From a virus: a stretch of DNA of 22,189 bases. A program made the position numbers and the translations under genes. The stretch covers positions 1 through 22,189 of the IMG/VR virus record IMGVR_UViG_3300030333_006447. One strand, given 5' to 3'. Positions 16,379-22,189 of the stretch are shown here, piece after piece. The notes under the pieces are model-generated. The model worked only from the letters and a program-made list of their open reading frames with translations. It made no database searches and was not told the origin of the DNA. Each line of letters starts with the position of its first letter. Position 1 is the stretch's first letter.

Positions 16379-16716
16379 AATTTTCTTTGGAAACAGCGCG
16401 AGATTTACAAGACCTTATCAGACAACTTTCTGTTGGGTTATCGAAGCTAAATATTGAAGAAAATATGGAAGCGTTTAAGGTGGAAAATTTAGAAATTGCA
16501 GCAGGAAATACTGCAACTATTCGAAATAAATTGACTTTCATCCCTAAACAATATATAATTACATCTCAGGAAGGTAATGGATTAGTTACTAAAGATAAGG
16601 GTTTAACAGATCCTTCAGATCCAGCAACAAATACTATAGAATGGAATGTAAATAATTTATATTTAAAAAATAACGGAAGCAATGCAGTAACTTTAACAAT
16701 AATTTTTATGAGGTAA
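16375..16716 (+). CDS. Small virion-associated protein after the nozzle
   Basis: A 113-residue protein of unknown exact role. An N-terminal helix (ARDLQDLIRQLSVGLSKLN, 8-26) precedes a beta domain, AGNTATIRNKLTFIPKQYII (43-62) and QEGNGLVT (66-73), ending LYLKNNGSNAVTLTIIFMR (95-113). A helix followed by a small beta sandwich with this ending is a recurrent gene beside podoviral tail genes, as I recall it, usually listed as a structural protein. Its ATG overlaps the nozzle stop as ATGA, and the stop is one base before the GNAT gene. It may bind the nozzle tip or link fibres. No enzyme motif or membrane segment is seen. Confidence 0.7.
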   Translation: MKFSLETARDLQDLIRQLSVGLSKLNIEENMEAFKVENLEIAAGNTATIRNKLTFIPKQYIITSQEGNGLVTKDKGLTDPSDPATNTIEWNVNNLYLKNNGSNAVTLTIIFMR

Positions 16717-16717
16717 A

Positions 16718-17059
16718 ATGAAAAAACCATTGTATGCTGATTACATTTTAGAAAGAGAAAATAGTCATTATTATGAAACAGACTATGGCTTTGTAACATA
16801 TAAAGAAGAAGATAATCATATTTATTTAGTAGATATGTATATTAAACCAGGGTATAGAAAAAAAGGTAATGGAAGGCAATTTGTAAAATATATGGAAAAT
16901 ATAACTAAAGAATGGGGTAAAAATTTATTAATAACTTCTGCATCTTTAGAAGCAAAAGGAGCTGAAACTAGTGTAAAAGCTATTTTAGCGTGTGGATTTA
17001 AGTTTTATAGTATGAATGAAAATGATTCTATGCTTTATTTCTCTAAAGGAGTTTTATAA
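16718..17059 (+). CDS. Minimal GNAT-fold protein (T7 gp13-like position)
   Basis: A 113-residue acetyltransferase-fold protein. VDMYIKPGYRKKGNGRQFVK (38-57) is GNAT motif A: the strand, then the acetyl-CoA pyrophosphate loop R47-K-K-G50-N-G52, then a helix. The late strands ACGFKFYSMN (91-100) and MLYFSK (105-110) are as in motif B. The N-terminal two helices of a full GNAT are reduced, giving a short version. In T7, gene 13 of the internal-core block also has a GNAT-like shape and likewise precedes gp14, gp15 and gp16; the same order holds here. Whether it acetylates anything is unknown, but the acetyl-CoA loop is intact. The ATG follows the previous stop by one base. Confidence 0.8.
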   Translation: MKKPLYADYILERENSHYYETDYGFVTYKEEDNHIYLVDMYIKPGYRKKGNGRQFVKYMENITKEWGKNLLITSASLEAKGAETSVKAILACGFKFYSMNENDSMLYFSKGVL

Positions 17060-17829
17060 TGGGTAAAGGGTTTAAAAGAGTAGTTAGAGGTGTAGGGAGA
17101 GTTGTAAAACCTCTTTCTAAATTAAATCTGTATGGGGCTGCTTATAATATGGCAAAATATGGTCAAGCATTTGGTAAGCCTGAAAATAAAGCACAAGGAG
17201 AAAGAGGAGGGCATTTAGCACCTAAACAAATGACATCAGATCAAAAAAGAGAAGCTATGTTAAAAGATGTTAGTGAAGGACGTAAATTTGGTAAAGAAAT
17301 TTTAGGAGATGGCTTAGGTAGGTTAGGTGAAAAGCAATCTATGAAAGATGTATTAGCTAGACGCAGACAGCAAATGGAAGAAGGAATTGGTGCACAAGAG
17401 CAAGAAGCTTTTAGATCCAAATTGTTAAAACAAATGCAAGCTGCAGAACAAAGACAAGGTTTAGCGTTAGGTTCTCAATTAGGTGGTGCAAGAGGTGCAG
17501 GGGCTGTAGCCCAAATGCGAAGTTTGCAACAAGCTGGGTTAGCAAAAAGAGCTGATATTGAAACCGATCTATTTTTAAAACAACAACAAGCCAAACGAGA
17601 AGGTTTGTCTGCTTTTGAAGATACTGCTACGGCACAAGAAAAATTTGATATAAAACAAGCTGCAAAAGAGAAAGGTATAGAAATGGCAGCAGGTATGGGA
17701 TTTGGACAAATGGGAAGTGCTGAAAGAAGTGCATCAACATCTGCACAAGCAGCAGTTACAGCAGCTAAACTTCAACAAAGTAAAGGCGGTATTGCGAAAG
17801 ATTTATTAGGGTGGACAGGATTATTTTAA
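17059..17829 (+). CDS. Ala/Gln-rich internal virion (ejection) protein, gp14-like position
   Basis: A 256-residue protein without a certain family. The basic N-terminus (MGKGFKRVVRGVGRVVKP) is followed by helices rich in Ala, Gln, Lys and Glu (RRQQMEEGIGAQEQEAFRS, about 101-119). A Gly-rich region GSQLGGARGAGAVAQ (136-150) and a long helix (LKQQQAKREGLSAFEDTATAQ) come next, and the end is Ser/Ala-rich plus LLGWTGLF. It has no enzyme motif. Position, composition and size suit a T7 gp14-like protein that is ejected to form part of the DNA channel through the envelope. It overlaps the GNAT stop by one base. The next gene starts 38 bases after its stop, an unusually wide gap for this cluster. Confidence 0.65.
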   Translation: MGKGFKRVVRGVGRVVKPLSKLNLYGAAYNMAKYGQAFGKPENKAQGERGGHLAPKQMTSDQKREAMLKDVSEGRKFGKEILGDGLGRLGEKQSMKDVLARRRQQMEEGIGAQEQEAFRSKLLKQMQAAEQRQGLALGSQLGGARGAGAVAQMRSLQQAGLAKRADIETDLFLKQQQAKREGLSAFEDTATAQEKFDIKQAAKEKGIEMAAGMGFGQMGSAERSASTSAQAAVTAAKLQQSKGGIAKDLLGWTGLF

Positions 17830-17830
17830 A

Positions 17831-17875
17831 ATGGTTTTTAATACTAAATTTATATATGGGGTTAGTAATGGCTAA
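17831..17875 (+). other. Possible 14-codon leader ORF bridging to the GH19 gene
   Basis: ATG at 17831 lies one base after the preceding stop, giving MVFNTKFIYGVSNG and a TAA at 17873-17875, just past the GH19 ATG at 17868. No separate ribosome site is seen. If translated, it could keep ribosomes moving into the next start; it may equally be chance. Confidence 0.25.
17858..17861 (+). promoter_or_regulatory. Ribosome site favouring the GH19 start at 17868
   Basis: GGGG lies six bases before the ATG at 17868, and the protein then starts MANEVK, like other genes here. The alternatives, GTG 17811 and ATG 17856, lack a well-placed ribosome site; 17811 would add a hydrophobic leader of 19 residues. 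Confidence 0.5.
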
Positions 17876-19475
17876 TGAAGTTAAATTAAAATTAATTAAA
17901 GAAGCAAAAGCCAGGGGAATTGTAGGAGAAGAGTTAGATTCTTTATTAAAAACAATCAAAGCTGAAAGTAATTTTAAGGTAGGAGCTGAAGAAGGACATA
18001 TATATAAAGATTTTAAAAGAGCTAAATCTATTTTTAGAAATTTAAGAAAAGCTAATTTAACTGAAAAACAATATAAAGATTTACAAAAAAATAAAGTTAA
18101 ATTTTTTAATTTAGTATATTCTAATAGAAAAGATTTAGGTACAAAAGAAAATGAAGGATATTTAGCTAGAGGACAAGGTTTACTTCAACTTTCTGGGTTA
18201 AGAAATAAAAAAAAATATGCTCCAGAAGCTTTAAAAAATCCTTCTAAATGGAAAGATACAGATTATAATATAAAAACTACATTAGACTATTGGCAAAATG
18301 AAATTTCTAAAAAAGGAGCTAAGTCTATACAAGATGTTACTAATATTGTAAATCCTAATTTACCTTTATTTGAAAAACAAAAAAGGTACAAAAATAATGA
18401 GGAATCTATGAAAAAAGAAAAGTCAAATAAATCTATAATGGGACCATTACAGAGTTTGCAACTAAAGAATGAAAAGCCCGGAATGTCTATGGAACTTATG
18501 TCTTTAGAAAAAATTCCCACCCAACAAGTAGATGAAGTTGTAAATAGATCTCCTGCTTCAAAACAAGTACCTGAAGAAACAATAAATAAAGTTAAGGATG
18601 AATTAAAAGTTCCAGGTGAGCAAGATCGAATTCAAAATAATGCTAAGACAGGGCAAAATAAACAACCTATGGACCAATTAAAAGAAGCATTTATGTATTT
18701 TGGACCACAAATTTTAACATCTATTTTAGTTGGTCCTGAAGCCGGAGCTAAGACTGGAGAACTTTTAAAAGGATATAGACAAGATTTATTAAAGCAACAA
18801 CAATTAGCTAAAAAAGAAGAAATAACACCGTATCAAAGAGAATCTTTAGACAGGCAAGATAGAAGAATAAAATTAGAAAGAGATAAGATGAAAGATATTC
18901 AAACCAGAAGCGATAAAAGATTTGGATATAGACAAGAAGAAAATATTGCTAAACAAATGGGAAAAGAAGCAGCTTTTGACAGAGGAATGCATCAGTTAAA
19001 TCGAATGGAGGAAATTTTATCTAAAAATCCAGCAGGTTTTACTGGGAAAATTGATGCTATAAAGCAAAAGGCAGCACAAGAGATAGGTAGTGAAGATCCA
19101 AATTTTACTGCATTTCAACAAGCTGTAACAGATTTTGGTTCTCAATACATTAAAGAAATTTCTGGTGCTCAAGTTAGTGATGCTGAAAGAAAAAGATTAG
19201 ATGAAGCTTTACCTAGTGTATGGGCACAAGAAAGCGTTAATATGAGTAGAATTAAAGGAATTAAAAATTTAATGTTAGCTATTAAAGATAGAAACGATAG
19301 AATTAAAGCTAGATTAGGTGGAGCTATACCTAAAGGTATGAAGTTAAAAGATTTTTTTAAACCAGGTGATGAATTAGATGTAGATGGTATTCTTAAAGGA
19401 AAGTCTAAAAAGCAAACCTCGGAACCTAAAGTTAAGCCTATTGAAGATCTTGTAAAAGAATATTTAAATAAATAA
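17868..19475 (+). CDS. Virion lysozyme: GH19 domain fused to a long helical ejection protein
   Basis: A likely ejection protein (T7 gp15/16 role) that cuts peptidoglycan during entry; 535 residues from ATG 17868. The N-terminal 175 residues are a GH19 (chitinase-like lysozyme) domain: IKAESNFK (30-37) matches the HES catalytic-acid site with E33, VYSNRKD (83-89) matches the VYANR motif, and EGYLARGQGLLQLSG (96-110) matches the GYRGRGLIQLTG motif. The rest is helical and charged, with an Ala/Gly hydrophobic patch (YFGPQILTSILVGPEAGA, about 274-291) and a conserved-looking EISGAQVSDAERKRLDEALP. No separate endolysin appears in the window. Start choice: GTG 17811 would add a signal-like hydrophobic leader but without a good ribosome site; ATG 17856 is also possible. 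Confidence 0.82.
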   Translation: MANEVKLKLIKEAKARGIVGEELDSLLKTIKAESNFKVGAEEGHIYKDFKRAKSIFRNLRKANLTEKQYKDLQKNKVKFFNLVYSNRKDLGTKENEGYLARGQGLLQLSGLRNKKKYAPEALKNPSKWKDTDYNIKTTLDYWQNEISKKGAKSIQDVTNIVNPNLPLFEKQKRYKNNEESMKKEKSNKSIMGPLQSLQLKNEKPGMSMELMSLEKIPTQQVDEVVNRSPASKQVPEETINKVKDELKVPGEQDRIQNNAKTGQNKQPMDQLKEAFMYFGPQILTSILVGPEAGAKTGELLKGYRQDLLKQQQLAKKEEITPYQRESLDRQDRRIKLERDKMKDIQTRSDKRFGYRQEENIAKQMGKEAAFDRGMHQLNRMEEILSKNPAGFTGKIDAIKQKAAQEIGSEDPNFTAFQQAVTDFGSQYIKEISGAQVSDAERKRLDEALPSVWAQESVNMSRIKGIKNLMLAIKDRNDRIKARLGGAIPKGMKLKDFFKPGDELDVDGILKGKSKKQTSEPKVKPIEDLVKEYLNK

Positions 19476-19487
19476 TAGGAGCAATAT

Positions 19488-21641
19488 ATGACTGAAAAAG
19501 AAGCTTACTTTGAAGCCTTGCGAAAAGCAGATGCAGCAGGGAATGTAGAAGATGCTAAAAGATTAGCTCAAGCAATTTCTGAGAAATTTGGAGATAATCT
19601 GGAAACTAAAGAACCAGTAGAAGAAAAAGATACTTCTACAGCAGGTCAAGCTTTTTTTGAAGGATTAGCTGAAGGTGTTTCTGGAGGATTTTCAGGAGAA
19701 TTATCAGCAGCAGCAAATTTACCATTGATGGCAGCAACAGCATATACTGTAAAAAAACAACAAGCTGAAGAAGGAATGCAAGAATCATTGCCTGGAATTA
19801 AAGAAATGTATGCTGCACAGGTAAAACATGAAGAAGAAAATTTAGAAAAATTTAAAAATAAATATCCAAAAGCTTATTGGACAGGAGATATAGCTGGGTC
19901 TATATTAGGTTCAGTTACTGGGTTATCTGCTTTAAGAGTAGCTAGAGGTGGAAAAGCTGCTTTAAAAACTGCTTCAGGTTTTTTAACTAGTATGGGACTT
20001 TTTGGAGGAATACATGGTGCAGGTAGATCTAATTCTGAAACCATAGAAGGTAGGTTGCGAGCTGGTGCAGAAGGTGCTGTATTAGGCGTAGCATCCGATG
20101 CTCTTATTCCAGGTGCTGGTCGTTTAGCTAAAAGTAAAGTAATAGATCCTTTAAAAGAAAAATTAAGAAATGTTTCTGCAGAAAATTTTTTAAAATTCTT
20201 AGGAGGAGATGCTTTAAAGACTTCAAGACAATTAAATGAGGTAGGAAAAGAGTTAACAGGTTGGAGTGAAAGATTAGTAAATTATACAGATGTAGAAGGA
20301 AAACCTTTAGTAAAATTATCTTCTTCATTAGAAGATTTAGATATAGTATTTCAAGAAGAAAGAAAAAAAGCTGGAAAAGATATGGGAGCAATTTTAAGAG
20401 ATATTGACTCAGGAGAAAAAGGTGTCTCTCTATACATGGACCCAGAAGCATTATATAATAAATTAAATAGAAACCATGTATCGCCTTTATTGGATGAAGG
20501 GTTAAGTCAAACAGATAAACGTGCAGGGTTAAAATTACAAAAAGAATTAAAAGATACTTTTTTATCTAATTTAGAAACTCAAACAGATGTAGATAAATTA
20601 GGAAATCCTTTAGCCAAATCTAAAATAGTAAATAAAAATCTTAATTTAGTTAAGTTACACCAAATGGCATCTGATATACATAAAGATCATAGGCTTTTAA
20701 TTAGAAATGCATCTACTTCAGATCAAATTAAATACCTTGATGCTAGAAAAGGTATGGCTAAGGACATTACAGATAGTATAGATGATATAGTGGAAATGTC
20801 TGGAAAATCTATAGATGCAGATTTATCTTCTCAATATAAAGTAGCAAGGCAAAAATTTGGTGATTTAATTGAAGCAGAAAAAGTAATAACAGGTACATTA
20901 AATAGTGATGATGCAGCTAACTTTGTAACTAAATTATTTAGAGACACTATATTTAGATATAGTTCTGTAGGAGGTACTGTAGCTTTAGTTTCAAATACAC
21001 CGTATGTAAGAGAAACTGCACTTGCAATAGCTGGATTAAGAGCTTTACAAAATATGAGTATTTCAAGAAAATCTACTGCTTTAGGATTGCAACCAGTTAT
21101 TACAGCACTTAGTACTAATCCTAAAAAGTATTCTCCACTAGCCACTAGGCTAATACAGGCTTCAGCAACTTCTACAGATGCTTTTATAGATCAAGTAATG
21201 CAAGTAAGTTCTGAAGTAGATTTAAAAGAAAATCCTTTAATGAGATCTTCGGATGAGGTAATTAAGAGAAAAGACGTTGTTTTAACTAGATTAGAAGATG
21301 TTTCTCCTGATATTGCTAATGATTTAAGAAAAGCTATAGATAGTGAGGATAAAACAGCTATAGCAGGTATTATGGCTTCTTTAGCAGAGCAATCCAAATC
21401 AGGCATAATACAGGAAGGCATTGGTTGGGATGGACATGCAGTAACAGAATCTGAAGTTCAAAAAGTTGAATCTTGGATATCATCTATAAGAGATGTTAGG
21501 AAAAGAAGTAATTTATCTAAGCAATTTGGTGCTGATCGTAAATTACCAGAAGAAATGCTACAAGGTTCTAGTGGGCAAACTTCGCCTTCACAATTTATAT
21601 ATCAAAAAGCAAGAGATAAGGTAAGGAACCCGGAGTACTAA
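19488..21641 (+). CDS. Large ejection/internal virion protein (gp16-like position)
   Basis: A 717-residue protein, the last of the ejection block. The N-terminal helices (EALRKADAAGNVEDAKRLAQ, 9-28) are a motif I recall in phage internal proteins. Gly/Ala/hydrophobic stretches (57-86, 131-148, 162-180 and 196-212, e.g. DIAGSILGSVTGLSALRVA) could enter or cross membranes, as for channel-forming ejection proteins. Central helices and loops (about 215-490) are charged; another hydrophobic patch (VGGTVALVSNTPYVRETALAIAGLRAL) is at about 500-525. The C-terminus is polar (RKRSNLSKQFGADRKLPEE). No lysozyme motif is seen, unlike T7 gp16, whose lytic part sits at its N-terminus; here the lytic domain is on the preceding gene. 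The ribosome site is AGGAG at 19477-19481. Confidence 0.72.
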   Translation: MTEKEAYFEALRKADAAGNVEDAKRLAQAISEKFGDNLETKEPVEEKDTSTAGQAFFEGLAEGVSGGFSGELSAAANLPLMAATAYTVKKQQAEEGMQESLPGIKEMYAAQVKHEEENLEKFKNKYPKAYWTGDIAGSILGSVTGLSALRVARGGKAALKTASGFLTSMGLFGGIHGAGRSNSETIEGRLRAGAEGAVLGVASDALIPGAGRLAKSKVIDPLKEKLRNVSAENFLKFLGGDALKTSRQLNEVGKELTGWSERLVNYTDVEGKPLVKLSSSLEDLDIVFQEERKKAGKDMGAILRDIDSGEKGVSLYMDPEALYNKLNRNHVSPLLDEGLSQTDKRAGLKLQKELKDTFLSNLETQTDVDKLGNPLAKSKIVNKNLNLVKLHQMASDIHKDHRLLIRNASTSDQIKYLDARKGMAKDITDSIDDIVEMSGKSIDADLSSQYKVARQKFGDLIEAEKVITGTLNSDDAANFVTKLFRDTIFRYSSVGGTVALVSNTPYVRETALAIAGLRALQNMSISRKSTALGLQPVITALSTNPKKYSPLATRLIQASATSTDAFIDQVMQVSSEVDLKENPLMRSSDEVIKRKDVVLTRLEDVSPDIANDLRKAIDSEDKTAIAGIMASLAEQSKSGIIQEGIGWDGHAVTESEVQKVESWISSIRDVRKRSNLSKQFGADRKLPEEMLQGSSGQTSPSQFIYQKARDKVRNPEY

Positions 21642-21956
21642 ATGAGTTTAGAAAAAGCTGCAGCAAAAAAGAAATTATCTAAAAGTCCAGCATGGCAACG
21701 TAAAGAAGGTAAGTCAGAGTCTGGTGGTCTAAATAGAAAAGGTATTGCGTCATATAGACGTGCTAACCCAGGTAGTAAATTGTCAATGGCAGTTACTACT
21801 AAACCTTCTAAACTAAAGCCTGGTAGTAAATCGGCAAAAAGAAGAAAATCATTTTGTGCTAGAATGTCTGGAATGAAGAAAAGATTAACATCAAGTAAAA
21901 CTGCGAACGACCCTAATTCTAGGATTAATAAAGCATTAAGGAAATGGAATTGTTAA
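21642..21956 (+). CDS. Small very basic protein, SPAWQRKEGK family
   Basis: A 104-residue, strongly positively charged protein of unknown function that begins directly after the preceding stop. SPAWQRKEGKSESGGLNRKG (15-34), then KPGSKSAKRRKSFCARMSGMKK (58-79), TANDPNSRINKALRKWN (87-103) and a final Cys. This pattern (SPAWQRKEG, SGGLN, RRKSFCARM, NDPxSRINKALRKW) is one I recall as a family in environmental phages, possibly one of the DUFs (perhaps DUF6321; uncertain). The abundance of Lys, Arg and small residues suggests nucleic-acid binding, perhaps DNA packaged in the virion or an RNA-directed role; that is inference. It sits between the ejection block and the holin-like gene. Confidence 0.8.
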   Translation: MSLEKAAAKKKLSKSPAWQRKEGKSESGGLNRKGIASYRRANPGSKLSMAVTTKPSKLKPGSKSAKRRKSFCARMSGMKKRLTSSKTANDPNSRINKALRKWNC

Positions 21957-22189
21957 ATGGACGAGATAAAAAAAGATATTCGCATTATTAGAGAATCACA
22001 AATCCGAATGGAAGGTGATTTAAAGTACCATATAAAACGTACAGATGTTCTTGAAGGTAAGGTGCTTAAGCAAGATGAACTATTAAAACCTCTAATGGTA
22101 TGGTCATGGTTTAAAGCGAATTATCGTCCGATTGTATTTTTAATCACCTTAATGGGTGCTACAATATATTTTTTAGTAACAAGTAAAAT
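21957..22189 (+). CDS. Holin-like coiled coil plus single membrane span (cut by window end)
   Basis: An open frame from ATG 21957, directly after the previous stop, to the last base, so at least 77 residues. The N-terminal part (DEIKKDIRIIRESQIRMEGD to KVLKQDELL, 2-43) is a polar helix with heptad-like spacing, then a Pro/Trp hinge (LKPLMVWSW, 43-51), then one membrane helix (about 58-75: PIVFLITLMGATIYFLVT), followed by SK. This build resembles XhlA-type holins and related small phage proteins (coiled coil, one span, short basic tail). Next to the virion genes it could help lysis. Family is not certain. It is missing from a simple closed-ORF list only because it lacks its stop. Confidence 0.65.
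   Translation, partial: MDEIKKDIRIIRESQIRMEGDLKYHIKRTDVLEGKVLKQDELLKPLMVWSWFKANYRPIVFLITLMGATIYFLVTSK

Noticed and set aside
20128-20451. 107-aa Leu-rich minus-strand frame
   Set aside because: It is the antisense of Lys/Glu-rich coding in the 717-aa gene, a known artefact (AAR/GAA codons read back as Leu/Phe).

Overview
The window is part of the late, virion-building half of a short-tailed (podovirus-type) tailed phage genome. It is strongly A+T-rich. Every supported gene lies on the + strand, packed end to end with 1-4 bp overlaps or gaps under 40 bp, apart from one 85-bp gap. I see no integrase, replication gene, tRNA, CRISPR array or insertion sequence. Low G+C, LamG-type fibre proteins and the small 'internal protein' genes resemble marine phages of A+T-rich bacteria such as SAR11 (pelagiphages). 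That host is an inference from composition and style, not something the sequence proves. Both window ends cut through genes (terminase on the left, a holin-like membrane protein on the right).

Layout. (1) Packaging and head, 2-6071: large terminase (ATPase N-terminus missing), a small one-span membrane protein, a 702-aa portal, an acidic scaffold and the HK97-fold-type major capsid protein. This block closes with a textbook intrinsic terminator at 6104-6129. (2) Adhesin/decoration block, 6157-12324: an 891-aa protein with LamG-like lectin folds, two small proteins (121 and 85 aa) that share a beta module with its two ends, a 719-aa multidomain tail fibre, and a 227-aa fibre or stalk with a decapeptide repeat and an HxH motif. 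(3) Neck and tail, 12328-16716: an Ala/Gln-rich internal-protein candidate, a head-tail adaptor, an 816-aa tail nozzle carrying two copies of a Cys motif, and a 113-aa virion protein. (4) Ejection block, 16718-21641: a minimal GNAT, an Ala/Gln-rich internal protein, a GH19 lysozyme fused to a long helical region, and a 717-aa ejection protein. This order mirrors T7 genes 13-14-15-16. (5) Lysis edge, 21642-22189: a small very basic protein and a coiled-coil plus single-span holin-like protein.

How it works together: terminase packages DNA through the portal into a shell that the capsid protein builds around the scaffold. The adaptor and nozzle form the short tail, the fibres and LamG proteins contact the cell surface, and the ejection proteins carry a peptidoglycan-cutting GH19 domain to open the wall.

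Most unusual point: the 891-aa LamG protein appears to be a small 'LPP...EHSPD...IHYR' beta module, present intact in the 85-aa gene downstream, that has been split by a lectin insertion of roughly 780 residues. Both halves still match the 85-aa gene at protein level and in short exact DNA runs. Other points worth a look are a possible loop-to-downstream pairing around the capsid terminator, a peptide motif shared by portal and scaffold, and the Cys repeats in the nozzle.
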